Below, in pieces: positions 25,295 through 38,375 of a DNA stretch of 64,000 nt (positions are counted from its first letter, which is position 1; every line of letters starts with the position of its first letter). Position numbers and translations under genes: made by a program. The notes under the pieces were generated by a model. The model did no database searches. It saw nothing but the letters and a program-made list of their open reading frames with translations, and was not told where the DNA came from. Origin of the DNA: Circinella umbellata (taxonomy: Eukaryota > Mucoromycota > Mucoromycetes > Mucorales > Lichtheimiaceae); assembly GCA_025093555.1 (NCBI GenBank), contig JAIWNF010000021.1, positions 496,001 to 560,000 on the forward strand, in the 5' to 3' direction.

Positions 25295-25948
25295 ATGAAA
25301 GATTATCAACGTGAATTCATCGACTTTGCTTTACAAAACAATGTACTCAAATTTGGCTCGTTTACATTGAAATCAGGTCGTGTTTCTCCTTACTTCTTCA
25401 ATGCCGGTTTATTCAACAGTGGTCAAACCTTAGGTGCCATTGGTCGTTTCTATGCCGCTGCTTTGGTTGACGCTGGTTTTTCTTATGATGTTCTTTTCGG
25501 TCCTGCTTATAAGGGTATCCCATTGGTTTGTGCTACTGCACTTGCTTTAACAAACGAACATAATCAAGAAGCACCTTTTGCTTTTAACCGCAAGGAAAAG
25601 AAAGATCATGGTGAAGGTGGTGATATTGTGGGTACTCCTTTGTCTGGTAAAATTGTCGTTGTAGATGATGTGATTACAGCTGGTACTGCAATCAATGAAT
25701 CAATTGGTATTATCAAGGCAAACAATGCTTCATTGGCTGGTGTGCTCGTTGCTGTCGATCGTGCCGAAGTTGCTCCTGATGGTTCTGGTAAATCCGCTAT
25801 TCAAGCTGTTCAAGAAAAGAACGGTGTTCCTGTACGCGCTATCATTACAATGGATCATATTATGGAATATATGGAAGAAAAGGGTACTTATGGTGAACAA
25901 TTGGCTCTTATGCGTGAATATAAGGCTCAATATGGCATCAAACAATAA
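25295..25948 (+). CDS. URA5: Orotate phosphoribosyltransferase
   Basis: A single intronless exon of 217 residues, the standard length for the fungal enzyme (called PyrF in Mucorales). It joins orotate and PRPP to make orotidine 5'-phosphate, the fifth step of UMP synthesis, in the cytosol. Visible features: LKSGRVSPYFFNAGLF (25-40, orotate-binding loop), FGPAYKGIPL (68-77), NRKEKKDHGEGG (98-109, flexible catalytic loop) and the PRPP-binding motif VVVDDVITAGTA (121-132). The ATG follows a T-rich promoter and an ACCTTAAAAAA leader. Codon use is biased to a few preferred codons (GGT, GTT, AAG, GAA), consistent with good expression. It is a separate enzyme, not fused to OMP decarboxylase as in animals. 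Confidence 0.96.
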   Translation: MKDYQREFIDFALQNNVLKFGSFTLKSGRVSPYFFNAGLFNSGQTLGAIGRFYAAALVDAGFSYDVLFGPAYKGIPLVCATALALTNEHNQEAPFAFNRKEKKDHGEGGDIVGTPLSGKIVVVDDVITAGTAINESIGIIKANNASLAGVLVAVDRAEVAPDGSGKSAIQAVQEKNGVPVRAIITMDHIMEYMEEKGTYGEQLALMREYKAQYGIKQ

Positions 25949-26420
25949 ATAAATCATGTGTATTTTCTGTTTCGTGTTTTTTTAAAAAAATTGTAACTTG
26001 ATGATAATAATATTCAGTGAATTCATGTGTTACTTCTGCAATTATAAAAATAGGGTAGCTATTGTTTGACATGTTACGAAATATGCTTTATGATTTATTG
26101 GCTTGAATTTATATCGTATTATAGAAAGGGAAAAAAATGTTCACATTGCATATGTTACTGTATTTGTTATAATTAATGGACTCACTAGTTCTTAATACTG
26201 TTTGGATGCTTGATTGTCGTTGTTCATGTATCATCAATTTTTTTTTGATTGTGTCCTGCACATATATGTTACTATAGTAATATATAGAATTGTAGTCACC
26301 AAGTAACAGAGATCCATACATCAACAGCTGGTATACTATTAGTATACCTTGTTGTCTAACTTGCGAACTGATGCTCAATCAGGCTTATTGGTAGTATATC
26401 CAAAGAATCAAATGGGTTAT

Positions 26421-26457
<37 letters not shown>

Positions 26458-26661
26458 GATTTAAGATACATAACCAATAATTATCATGGTAGCAATTACT
26501 TTTAACCTTTGGTATCCATCATAATTTCTTACATCAAAAGCAAAAACCTTTTCAATTTTTTTTAAGTTTCAGAATTCGAAAAATAATAAAAAATTCGGTC
26601 CAGCGGCCTCTAGTTCATAATTTATTCTTTCTTTCATTCCAAAAAAAAAAAAAGAATAATC
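25949..26661. other. Intergenic between OPRT and SF3B1
   Basis: About 710 bp without a gene. It contains the AC/AT dinucleotide repeat at 26420-26457 and an A-rich leader before the SF3B1 start. Confidence 0.55.
26420..26457 (+). repeat. (AC)n(AT)n microsatellite
   Basis: About ten AC units followed by about nine AT units in intergenic DNA, likely length-variable between strains. Confidence 0.85.
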
Positions 26662-29600
26662 ATGGCTGACGGTAAGAACCAAAAAAAAAAAAAAACAAAA
26701 CAAATCACTTCATGATCAGTCTTACTAATGTCTCTATAATAGATATCGATCGTGAAATCAAAGCTGCACAAGCTAAACGAAGAGAGATCACAGACAAAGA
26801 TATTAGTGCTGCGGTACTCGATAATGAAAAGCATGCCAGTCTTTCAGGTGTTTCTTACGACACTGACATTTACACCAAAGATAAATTCGAAGGGTATGCT
26901 ACTTCCATTGGTGTGGGTGACGATGAAGATGAAGATATGGACGATGAAGCTTATCAAGAAACCAAACGTAAATTAAATTCATATACAGCATCCAAAGATG
27001 TTATTGGTGAAGCAACGCATGGTGCCGATAGTCACGATCCATTTGCAGAAACAATGAAAGAACGTCGTATTGCAGGTCGTCAAGACGAATATCATCAACG
27101 ACGATTCAATCGCATGCTTTCACCAGAACGTGCTGATGCATTTGCAAAAGAACAACAAGGCGATAATAATGAAGAATCGCGATCTTATGCAGAAGTCATT
27201 CGAGAAGCAGAATTCGAAAAAGAACAACAACGTGTTTTACAAGCTATTGCACAAAAGAAAAAAAATGAACAGCAACAACAACAAGAAGAATCAGCTAATG
27301 TGGAAGCAACACCTGTGGCAACTAAAAAGAAACGACGATGGGATGTGGCTACACCTGTACATACGGGAGGTGTTGATGCTACACCCAAAGGACCTGGTAA
27401 ACGATCACGATGGGATGCTACACCTGTAGCGGGCGATGCACAACGATCAGAATGGGATGCTACACCAAAAGCAACAACAGCCAAACGTTCACGTTGGGAT
27501 GCAACACCAGTCAATGGTGATGGTGTGACATCAACACCTGTAGGTGGATTAGGAATGATGACACCTACACCAAGTCAACTTCAAGTCCCTGCTACACCCG
27601 AAGCTGCTAATCAAATGCGTTGGGAACGAGAATTGGATGTTAGAAATCGACCTTTATCAGACGAAGACTTGGATGCCATGTTCCCACAATCGGGTTACAA
27701 AGTTCTTGAACCTCCTGCAGGTTATCAACCTATTCGAACACCTGCACGCAAGTTAATGGCCACACCTACTCCTATGGGTGAAAGCGGGTTCATGATGCAA
27801 GAAGAATCAAGAGGCGTTGCTATGGATATTCCTCAAGAAATTCCAGGTGTGGGTAATTTACCATTTTTTAAAGATGAAGATATGCAACATTTTGGTAAAT
27901 TACTTGAAGAACGTAATGAAGAAGAAATGAGTGTGGATGAACTTAAGGAACGAAAGATTATGCGACTTTTATTGAGAATCAAGAATGGTACTCCACCTAT
28001 GCGTAAAACCGCATTAAGACAAATTACAGACAAGGCTCGAGATTTTGGACCAGGTCCTCTTTTTAATCAAATCTTACCATTGCTCATGTCACCTACTTTG
28101 GAAGATCAAGAACGTCATTTGCTTGTCAAAGTAATTGATCGTATTCTTTACAAATTGGATGATCTCGTACGTCCTTTTGTACATAAGATCCTTGTAGTCA
28201 TTGAACCTCTTTTGATCGATGAAGATTATTATGCTCGTGTAGAAGGTCGTGAAATCATCAGTAATGTATCCAAAGCTGCTGGTTTACCTACCATGATTAC
28301 TACTATGCGTCCCGATATTGATCATCCTGACGAATATGTCCGTAACACAACTGCTCGTGCATTTTCTGTTGTTGCTTCTGCTCTTGGTATTCCAGCTTTA
28401 TTACCTTTCTTGAAGGCTGTCTGTCGTTCTAAAAAATCATGGCAAGCACGTCACACCGGTATCAAGATTGTTCAACAAATTGCTATCCTTATGGGATGTG
28501 CTGTTTTACCTCATTTGAAGAATCTGGTTGAGGCCATTGGTCATGGATTAGAAGATGAACAACAAAAAGTACGTACTATTACTGCTCTTGCTATTGCTGC
28601 TTTGGCTGAAGCTGCAGCTCCTTATGGTATTGAATCTTTTGATTCTGTTTTAAAACCCTTGTGGACTGGTATTCGTAAACATCGTGGTAAAGGCCTTGCT
28701 GCCTTTTTAAAAGCCATTGGTTATATCATCCCCTTAATGGATGATGAATATGCAAACTATTATACCAAAGAAGTCATGATTATCTTGATCCGTGAATTCC
28801 AATCGCCGGATGAAGAAATGAAAAAGATTGTTCTCAAGGTTGTCAAGCAGTGTGCTGCAACTGACGGTGTCATGCCTCAATACATTAAGGAAGAAATTTT
28901 ACCTGAATTCTTCAAGCATTTCTGGGTACGACGTATGGCTTTGGATCGACGTAATTATAAACAACTTGTGGAAACTACTGTTGAATTAGCCAACAAAGTC
29001 GGTGTATCTGAAATCATTGGACGTATTGTCAATGATCTTAAAGATGAAAGTGAACCTTATCGAAAGATGGTGATGGAAACTATTGAAAAGGTGATTTCCA
29101 ACTTGGGTGCTGCTGATATTGATCCTCGTTTAGAAGAACTTTTGATCGATGGTATCTTGTATGCATTCCAAGAACAAACGGTAGAAGATGTCGTCATGTT
29201 GAATGGTTTTGGTACTGTTGTCAACGCATTGGGTATGCGTATTAAACCTTATCTTCAACAAATTTGTTATACCATTTTATGGCGTTTGAATAACAAGTCA
29301 GCTCGTGTACGTCAACAAGCTGCCGACTTGATCTCCCGTATTGCTGTAGTGATGAAAACTTGTGGTGAAGAAAAATTGATGAATCAATTGGGACAAATTT
29401 TATATGAATATCTTGGTGAAGAATATCCAGAAGTACTTGGTTCCATCTTGGGAGCGCTCAAGAGTATTGTTAATGTCATTGGTATGACAAGTATGACACC
29501 TCCCATTAAAGATTTGCTTCCTCGCTTAACACCTATCTTGCGTAACCGTCATGAAAAGGTACAAGAAAATTGTATTGATCTTGTGGGTCGTATTGCCGAT

Positions 29601-30472
29601 CGTGGTGCCGAATTTGTTTCTGCACGTGAATGGATGCGTGTTTGTTTCGAATTGTTAGATTTGCTCAAGGCACATAAAAGAAGTATTCGTCGAGCTTCTG
29701 TCAATACATTCGGTTATATTGCCAAGGCTATTGGTCCACAAGATGTATTGGCTACATTACTTAATAACTTGAAGGTTCAAGAACGTCAAAATCGTGTATG
29801 TACTACTGTAGCAATTGCTATCGTAGCAGAAACATGTGCTCCTTTCACTGTATTACCTGCTGTCATGAATGAATATCGTGTTCCAGAACTGAATGTACAA
29901 AATGGTGTGCTCAAGTCACTGGCATTTATTTTTGAATATGTGGGAGAAATGGGCAAGGATTATATTATGGCCGTTACGCCACTTTTAGAGGATGCATTAA
30001 TGGATCGTGATTTGGTTCATCGACAAACTGCATGTACGACGATTAAAAATATGGCTCTTGGTGTAGTTGGATTGGGTTGTGAAGAACCTTTACGGCATTT
30101 GTTGAATTATATTTGGCCAAATATCTTTGAAACAAGGTAATTGTCATCTCTCTCTTTTTTTTTAGGGTTGCTTTGGATTCAATAAATCATTGATCTTACT
30201 AATAATACTATTAATATATCAATAGTCCTCATGTAATTAATGCAGTAATGGAAGCTATTGAAGGTATGCGTGTTGCTTTAGGACCTGCTACTATTTTACA
30301 ATATACAGTACAAGGTTTATTCCATCCAGCACGAAAAGTGAGAGAAGTCTATTGGAAGATTTATAATACATTGTATATTGGTAGCCAAGATGCTTTAGTA
30401 CCATGTTACCCACGTATTGATGATGATGAACAAAATCGTTATCAACGATATGAACTTGACTATTTGATTTAA
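26662..30472 (+). CDS. HSH155: Splicing factor 3b subunit 1 (SF3B1/Hsh155)
   Basis: Three exons: 26662-26671 (only 10 nt, MAD plus one base), 26743-30136 and 30226-30472, giving 1216 residues. It is the HEAT-repeat core of the U2 snRNP SF3b complex and clamps the U2-branch-point helix during spliceosome assembly. The N-terminal ~330 residues are disordered and carry repeated Arg-Trp-Asp/Thr-Pro motifs (RWDVATP, SRWDATP, SEWDATP, SRWDATP), the U2AF-ligand-like and phospho-TP region of the family. A stretch of HEAT repeats follows, almost residue for residue like the human protein in places, for example QQKVRT (Lys612 here corresponds to human Lys700), [17 protein letters not shown] and [14 protein letters not shown]. 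The C-terminus [14 protein letters not shown]...YELDYLI is the usual end. The 10-nt first exon is supported by the conserved MADDIDREI start. Confidence 0.96.
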
Positions 30473-30893
30473 AAAAAAAAATTAAAAATAAAAAGAAACA
30501 CAATAATATTATAACATTTCCATTAAAACATTTTAAATCCTACATATTTCTTTGTTCCTTGTCTTCTTTGTTTCATATCTTAAAAAATATATTTGTTTTC
30601 TTTTTCTATAAAATAAATAAATAAATAATAACTGAACAATACATAATAATCATAATTTTTCATGTACATTTTTACTATGTTATAATGTTTCAAGAAAACC
30701 ATTTTTGTTATATTATTAGTCCAACAAAATGAATCACGAGCTTTTTTTAGATTTAATAACCAACAAAAAGGCTTGACTGACTTTTAAAGTTTTTAGGATC
30801 GAAAAAAAAAAAAAAAAAAAAAAAAAAAGAGTGCTCGAATTTCCTCCCCACCCTCTCTCTTTAATACTTGCACAAAAAGTTTGGCTTTCCAAC
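30473..30893. other. Intergenic between SF3B1 and UBC6, with an A27 run
   Basis: 420 bp, AT-rich, holding the SF3B1 3' end and the UBC6 promoter. An uninterrupted run of 27 A occupies 30802-30828, followed by a CT-rich stretch before the ATG. Confidence 0.55.
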
Positions 30894-32125
30894 ATGGCAA
30901 CCAAATCTGCATATCGACGATTGACCAAGGAGTACATGGAAATTCAAAAAAAGTAAATCTCTATTACCTAACTGAAATTAAATTTTGAAAATAATATAAG
31001 GTTTATATATAATTTATTTTTTAATCTGTTACTATTTTTTTTTATTGTATATATATATAGCCCTCCACCTTTTATCATCGCCAAACCTTTGGAAAGCAAT
31101 ATTTTAGAATGGTAATTAAAGAAACTTTAGAGTTGACAATGAAAAACCAACAACATTAATAATGTCAAACAAACGATAGTATTTAATAACAAAAAAATAA
31201 TAATAAATAATGTTAATTGAACTTGATTCATAAATATATATATATATTTTTAGGCATTATGTAATTCGTGGACCACCCGATACTCCTTATGAAGGTGGTG
31301 AATATTATGGTCGATTAACTTTTCCTTCCGAATATCCTTTTAAACCACCTGCTATTCGTATGACAACTCCTTCAGGTCGATTTCAACCAGACACACGTCT
31401 TTGTTTAACCATGAGTGATTTTCATCCTAGTCTTTGGAATCCAAGTTGGTCTGTACCTACTATATTGAATGGTTTATTGAGCTTTATGGTAAGAATTGTT
31501 AATAATAATAATAATACTCTGAATCATTTCATTGGTCCATAAAATTTAACTGTGTAATAAATAAATAGACTACGGATGAAACAACCACTGGAAGTATTAA
31601 AACAACAGATGCAGAAAAACGTATATATGCAGCTCGATCACATAAAGTGAATTTAAAAAATGGAAAATTCAGAGGTGAGTAATTGATATTGAAATAGAGA
31701 AAGGGAAAGAGAGAGAGAGAGAGGGGGGGATCCAGTATATTATTAGAACAATGATTAATAATATCCCTATTCTATCAATGGTTTGATCATAAATAGATGT
31801 ATTTCCTGAACTTTGTACTTTGGAGTTAGCACCATTAGCAAATGCACCTATAAATCCAGATACTATGCGACGGAGAATGACAACAACAACTGTAAAAAAG
31901 ACAGTACCTACTCAACAACAACAACAGCAACAACAACCTCAACAAGGTGGACAAGTCAATAATAATAATAATAATAATGTTCAAGCACCTCAACAACAAA
32001 CAGTTTTAGCAAGAACAGTAAGTCAATGGAGACGATGGGCACTAATTTTATTGGTGTTTGTTTATCTTATTCTTTCAAAATTAGCTGCTCGTTCAACATC
32101 AGCTACTGAAAGTAATACACCTTAA
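30894..32125 (+). CDS. UBC6: Tail-anchored ER ubiquitin-conjugating enzyme E2, Ubc6/UBE2J2 type
   Basis: Five exons: 30894-30952, 31061-31111, 31254-31488, 31569-31674 and 31797-32125, giving 259 residues (yeast Ubc6 is 250). It is the E2 that acts with ER-membrane E3 ligases in ER-associated degradation. The UBC fold starts at YRRLTKEY. The non-canonical catalytic stretch of this class is [19 protein letters not shown] with Cys87, the same position as in yeast; the usual HPN tripeptide is absent, as expected for Ubc6/UBE2J enzymes. The linker holds a Gln-rich ([11 protein letters not shown]) and Asn-rich stretch coded by CAA and AAT repeats. The C-terminal [18 protein letters not shown] is a single membrane anchor with only ~10 residues after it, typical of tail anchoring. 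Confidence 0.93.
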
Positions 32126-32580
32126 TTTTTTCTTTTCTTTTCTTCATAACTCATGCGTAAATTATACCTCTCTCTCTTTCCCTCTCTCTCTCTCTCTTTA
32201 TTCTTTTGTCTCTGTTTGTGATGCATTATTCCCCCTCTCGACTCTTTTTAACTTGATCATTCATATTTCAACTTTTTCTTTCCCTCTCTCTCTCTCTTTC
32301 TCTCTTAACTTTGAACATTGGATCTATGAAATTGTACATAAACAGCAAACCAGTCCTTTCTTTTTTTTTATTTTTTTTTTTTTTTATAAAATTTTCCTGA
32401 TTTTTTCATTTTGACTTGAACAAGGGTATCTTAAAAAACATAATGTGAAACCCTAAATAATTCTCTTTAAAGAAATATAAACTATTTTTTATTTATATTA
32501 AAAAAATGAATTATGTATTTAATGAATTTCAAACAAAAAAAAAAAAAAAAACTTTCATAAATTTATATAATTAATTATTG
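32126..32580. other. Intergenic, CT-rich then A/T-rich
   Basis: 455 bp with several CTCTCT tracts and long A and T runs; the UBC6 3' end and the LCB2 promoter. No gene seen. Confidence 0.5.
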
Positions 32581-34629
32581 ATGGGAAAAGGGAAACGAGC
32601 ACATACAATAAGCAGTGCACCTGCTATATCATCACTTGTATCCTTACCACGTCGTGCTTCAGGTGATCTTGTTTTTAGTTTGGCACCTTCCAATTTTTTA
32701 ATTCGACCATCCTCTTTACAACAACCACCGTTATTACCATTAAAACCACCACGTACTTTAAGATGGACACCACGTACTCAACCGAAACATACTTATGATG
32801 AATTAGAACATAAATTGGAGTCAGCTCCTTTGGTTACTCTTGTCTTGACTTACTTGAATTGGTTTGTTCTTATTTTACTTGGTCATTTACGTGATTTTTG
32901 GGGGAAAACCTTTAAACGTGGAGAATATCGTCATTTACAAGTGAATGAGGTAGACTATTTCAAAAATACATATCACTCCATACACCTTTTTTGTTTTTCT
33001 TTTGATACATTATACAATGAACAACCTATTAAATAACAATAACGAACCAAAAAAAAAAAAAAAATCAGGGATATGCACCATTAGTATCGGATTTTGATTC
33101 ATTTTATACAAGAAGACTTTATATGCGTATACGCGATTGTTGGAATCGACCTATTACTGGTGTTGCTTCAAGAACCGTTCATTTATTAAACCGTTCTACT
33201 CAAGATTATAACAAAACATTTCAATTAAACGGTCAAGTATCCGAATGTCTCAATTTTGCTTCTTACAACTATCTTGGATTTGCTCAAAATACCGGGCCAT
33301 GCGCTGATGCTGTAGAAAAAGAAACCATGGAACGTGGTCTTATATCCAGTAGTCCTCGCGCAGAGGCAGGTAGCTTGGATATACATATTCAATTGGAACG
33401 ACTTGTTGCTGAATTTGTTGGAAAAGAAGCTGCCATGGTGATTAGTATGGGATTTGCAACCAATTCAACTACAATCCCTGCTCTTGTTGGCAAGGGTTGT
33501 TTAATCATTTCTGATGAATTAAATCATTCTTCTATTGTTTTTGGTGCTCGATTATCGGGTGCCTCTGTTCGCGTGTTTAAACATAATAATATGCAAGATC
33601 TTCATGATGTATTGAGAGAATCCATTTCCCAAGGTCAACCACGTATTCATCGACCATGGAAAAAGATTCTTGTGGTAGTTGAAGGTTTATATTCCATGGA
33701 AGGAACCATTGCTAATTTACCTGCCTTGTTAAAACTCAAAGATCAATTCAAGTTTTATTTATATGTGGATGAAGCTCATTCCATTGGTGCTATTGGTGAA
33801 CATGGGGGTGGTGTTTGTGATTTATATGGTATAGATCCTGCACGTGTGGATATTTTGATGGGAACATTTACTAAATCATTTGGTGCTGCTGGTGGCTATA
33901 TTGCTGCTAGTAAAAATGTAATTGATCATTTAAAGTTACATAATCATGCTTATGTTTATGCTGAACCAATATCAATCCCTGTTGCTCAACAAGTATTAAC
34001 AAGCATGACAATTATTTGGTAAATATTCTCTCTCTCTTTTTTTTTGTTACCATGTAAAAACCATGGAAACAAGTAATAACTTTGCCTGTTATTAATTATA
34101 TATATATATATATATATATAAAGCGAACAAGAAGGACGCTGGCGTATTCAAAAACTATTAGATAATTCAAGTTATTTTGCATCTCGTTTAAGAGAAATGG
34201 GATTTATTGTATATGGTGATAAAGGCAGTCCAGTCATTCCACTTTTATTATTCAACCCTGCAAAAATAGCGTAAGTGATAGTTTTTTTTTCTATTAAAAA
34301 AAAGTTATGAATAGAGTAAAAAGCTAAAACGATACTACTTTATTTTATATAGAGCATTTTCTCGAGAACTTTTAAGACGTGGTGTTGCAGTGTGTGTAGT
34401 AGGATACCCAGCTACGTCAATTATTTCTTCGCGTGCACGATTTTGTTTATCAGCTTCACATACAAAAGAAGATATTGGTAAGTTTTATACTTTTATATAT
34501 TTATATAATCGATTGACTTTTTAATAAATAGTAGCTAATACCTGAGTATGTATGTATAAATATGGTATAGATCAAGCGTTGGAAACCATTAGTAGTGTAG
34601 GTGAAAAGTTATTGCTGAAATATCACTAA
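32581..34629 (+). CDS. LCB2: Serine palmitoyltransferase subunit 2
   Basis: Five exons: 32581-32949, 33069-34018, 34124-34270, 34353-34477 and 34571-34629, giving 549 residues (yeast Lcb2 is 561). This is the catalytic, PLP-carrying subunit that condenses serine with palmitoyl-CoA in the ER, the first step of sphingolipid synthesis; it needs the partner Lcb1, not in this window. A hydrophobic segment near 92-107 ([16 protein letters not shown]) matches the N-terminal membrane helix. Family motifs: [63 protein letters not shown] and [15 protein letters not shown], with the PLP lysine at about residue 392. The first ATG (32581) gives a plausible Arg-rich N-terminus. It sits in a co-directional run after UBC6, with no sign of co-regulation beyond adjacency. 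Confidence 0.94.
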
Positions 34630-35360
34630 ACACCTTTAACAAAAAATAAACACTAGAAGTTTATTAAAAAAAAATAATTGAGTTCATGTATTTTACGAAC
34701 TTTGGAAAAATGTTATGGATATAACAAAAAATTGCATAGTGAACAGTGAAAACTTCGTGGGATATATACAAAGCAAATATATATATATACGTACTTTCGA
34801 GAACTTGAGAAAGTTAACATATCGAAACATGTTTAATAGTGAGTGTATATTAGACAACAACAATAAAACTGTTGTTGTACGTACGTACTTTTTATATTAT
34901 GTATAATAAAGAGCAAGATATATATATATTTATCAAAGCGTCTTTCCAAATGAAGATAGTAATAAACTAATGACTGCATAACGAACTTGCTATATTATTG
35001 TGAATTAAATTTTACCAACACAGGAAACTAAGTTATGAGAAGCCATAATCTCTTAAACACTTAAAATCCCAATTCATATCTTTTGCCATCGATTTTAGAC
35101 AGCAGATGTATTTTAATGAAAAAAAAAAAGTTCCACTGGATTTATTATAATATAATGACAATATCACTTTTTTGATTGTTTTTTATGGTTCTTGGAGTTT
35201 TTGCATTAAAAATAGTTTAGTATGGGAAATTATCTGATCACGTGAGTGCCGACGTCACAAGCAAAAAAAGGGTCGAATTGGCGAGGGCTTTCTTGGATTA
35301 CAGCCCAAAAAAAGAAAAAAAAAATCTCGTCTGCAAATACCAACCTATTATATAACACAA
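34630..35360. other. Intergenic, no gene seen
   Basis: 730 bp, AT-rich. The last ~120 bp before 35361 are less AT-rich (TGATCACGTGAGTGCCGACG) and contain a CACGTG E-box-like hexamer at about 35239-35244. Confidence 0.45.
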
Positions 35361-36342
35361 ATGGCATCTCGCATCCTTTCTTCAACTCGCCTGGTGCGAG
35401 CACCTTTGACTCGTCAAATCACCCGTCGTAATTTTGCTTCTGATGCTAAGGATGCTAGTCCCAAATTTGCCGAAGAAAGTGAGTCTCAGTACAATTTTTT
35501 GTTTTTTTATTATACCAATTGTTTATTATTTTTCATAAAAAGATCCACCACCAAACACGTCCTTATACCCCCCACTTTTTCTTTGTACGTAAAATTAATA
35601 ATTCGAAAATATATATATAAATGTTTAATATATAGCATTCAACGGTAACATTTGGAGAAACACTGTCATTGCCGTCATTGCTGGCGTTGCTATTTATCGT
35701 ATCGATCAACACTTGACCAACCAAGGCGAAGTACGGTTTTTTTTCTAATATTATAAAAAAAAGCAACCCATGCCCAATCGACAACTATTTTTTATATTAA
35801 TTAATATATATATATATTTTCACTGGTTAATTTCATTTTATTAGGAAAAGCATCCTTTCACCAAATGGATTGAATACCATATGGAATCGTCCGAGGATAT
35901 GGATAAGTTTAACCAACAAAAGCTCGATGATGCATCCAAGTTGGCTGAATATAGGTAAAATTATCATAGAGATGTGCTTTGTTATGGAAAAACGCGTATA
36001 ACACGTATATATATATATATGGGGAGGGGAACTAGATAAACAACAACAACAACAACAACAAAAATTAAACGATTTATAATTTAATATAGACTTGTTGTCC
36101 AAGAAGCTCAACGTGCCCCTATTTATCGATTGAGAAACCCAGAGTAAGTCTTTCTTTGAATGGGAATATATATATAAAGTAGTTAAAATAGTTTATGCAT
36201 TGTAATTAATTTATTTATTTATTTTGACATATATGATAAAAATGAAAAAAAAAAAAATAGATCATTTGAACGTGGAAGTCCTCGTGGTCTTATTACTGGT
36301 CAACAAGTCGATTTGTCTGACCTCAAGGTTCGATCGGATTAG
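35361..36342 (+). CDS. Small mitochondrial inner-membrane protein, perhaps a complex I accessory subunit
   Basis: Five exons: 35361-35478, 35636-35730, 35845-35954, 36090-36143 and 36261-36342, giving 152 residues (about 17 kDa). The N-terminus MASRILSSTRLVRAPLTRQI with ITRRNFAS is a textbook mitochondrial presequence. A single membrane helix follows (NTVIAVIAGVAIYRI), then a charged, probably helical segment with HPFTKWIEYHMESSEDMDKF, and a tail NPESFERGSPRGL. Size and layout resemble the fungal ~17.8-kDa accessory subunit of NADH:ubiquinone oxidoreductase, but that match is from memory and is tentative. All five exons keep frame and the splice sites are standard. The mitochondrial targeting is much surer than the complex assignment. 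Confidence 0.75.
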
Positions 36343-38375
36343 ATTATTTTTTTTTTCTTTTTTACCAAATCCCAAAAATAAAATAATATCATCTAAAACA
36401 AAAATACAAGCAAAATTATTGAACGTTTCTAGATATAAATTATTTTGTTAGAAATAAATAAAATAAATGTATGCACTTTTTTTTTTCTAATAACACGATT
36501 GGATCAGAATATTGTTTGTTTTAAAGTATATATACATGGAAAAAGAAAATGGCATTCGTAATAGAGAGATTTATGAAATGATTGATGTATTCGCATAATA
36601 TTAAATGATGAAGAAGGTGATAAGCAAGTAGTACATAGTTACTCTACTTGCCAAACTTTGATGACAGAAAAATCCCTCTAGAAAAACTTTAGTAATCTAC
36701 TAACGTAGTAGTATATAAACAGAAAAAAAGATAATGAATCATGGATCAATATATATGACCAGACAAAAAAGAATATATATTTCAGTTGGCCCTATCACAA
36801 TACTTTTTTTTTTTTTGTATCAGCCAATTAATATTCAACGTCGTACAACAAATATAATCATAATGGTACCATACATATAATATTGTTCTTCTCCTTATTT
36901 TTATATATTACTAGATGATACTTTATGTATATGAAACTAAGTGAAATAAAAAAAAAAGAATTCATAATATTTTTACGTAGAAACTATAAACATTAAAAAT
37001 CAATGATATTTTATACAAAAAAGCTATATCATGTTACTTTTTTAAAAAGCTGTTATCTCTTTCTTGTGTCGTGGGAATTGGGATTCTTCTAATTAAGTAT
37101 ACCAGTCTTTTTATTTTAACCCTGGTTGCTAATAAGAAAAACATAAAAATCTGTTAAATCTACATCCTACATAAACAACATATACATACCTACTACCAGT
37201 ATATGGTTGGCACTATTTATATACTATACTCTATGTTTATTGAAAGTCAAAAATAAATAAAAAAAAAAAAAGTATGGCAAGCTGTTTTTATTTTTTATTT
37301 TTGTAATGGTAACATTACAAATTAGTACAAGTTATGCGAGAATCAGGGGAAAAAAAAAAAAAAAAACTCGTGCTAGCCATTTTTTGATAAAAGTTTAACA
37401 TAGAAATAAACTATAACACTAAAAACTTATGCACCCTTTTTTTTTATCATATTAAACAATTAAACAATAATCTCAGACTCGAATATAAAGATTACAAAGA
37501 AATATTCCAGAGATATGAACTACCTTTTACATATACATATTGTTTAATGGGAAAAACGAAAAATGTATAAAATTATACGTACAGCATAAAACATATTAAA
37601 AAAAACCAATCTATTTTTATAATTATTAAGTTTTTTATCATGTCAAAAAAAAAAAAGGTGAAAGAAGAAACTACTACTTCGGATATTGAAAAAAGAAGTA
37701 AAAAAGGGAAATAAAATATCTGCACACGAGATTATATACATTTTTATAAATAAATCAAAAACAAACGGCTATATGGCCTAGAAAGGCTTTTTAGTCGTGG
37801 CGCGAAGCAAGATCGACCAAGATCCCAAGTGGCTTTATAATTATATATATATAACAGAAGAGTAAAAATATAACTCTATGATGATCCACAAATGTAACAT
37901 TACAATTAAATATACTCCGCAGGAATGGGAAGGCAATGAGCTTGATAAGGCAATGACATCTAAGTTTTTGTGTAGCATTGAACCAAAGTAGTCCGCCACT
38001 CAGGTTCTTCCGATTCTTTCACTTTAATTATTAGTATTACACTGATTGTAATTGTAATAATAATTTTTTTTTTCCAACATCTTTTCATAACCCAATATTT
38101 TTTTTTTCTGGAAGTTTTGAACACTTCATCCCTCTCTTTTTCCTCTCTTTTTTTTTTTTTTTTTTTATTATTATTTTAATTTTTTTTTTCAGTTTTTATA
38201 CATCCTTTCCATTCTTTTAGATATACCCTCTCTTCATTGTCCTCTCTCTCTGACTTCCCCCAACCCCCATTACTGTCCTTTTTTGATATAGTAAAAAGAA
38301 AAAAAAAACCTCCAACTTTTTTCTCTTGATATTGATTCTCTTTGTACACGTTTGAAAAAAAAAATACCAAAAAAT
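36343..38375. other. Intergenic, 2 kb, very AT-rich, no gene seen
   Basis: Homopolymer-rich DNA. From about 38040 to the ATG at 38376 the plus strand is pyrimidine-rich with T runs of 15-20, which gives meaningless Lys-rich frames on the minus strand. This is the promoter region of the first aspartic protease. Confidence 0.5.
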
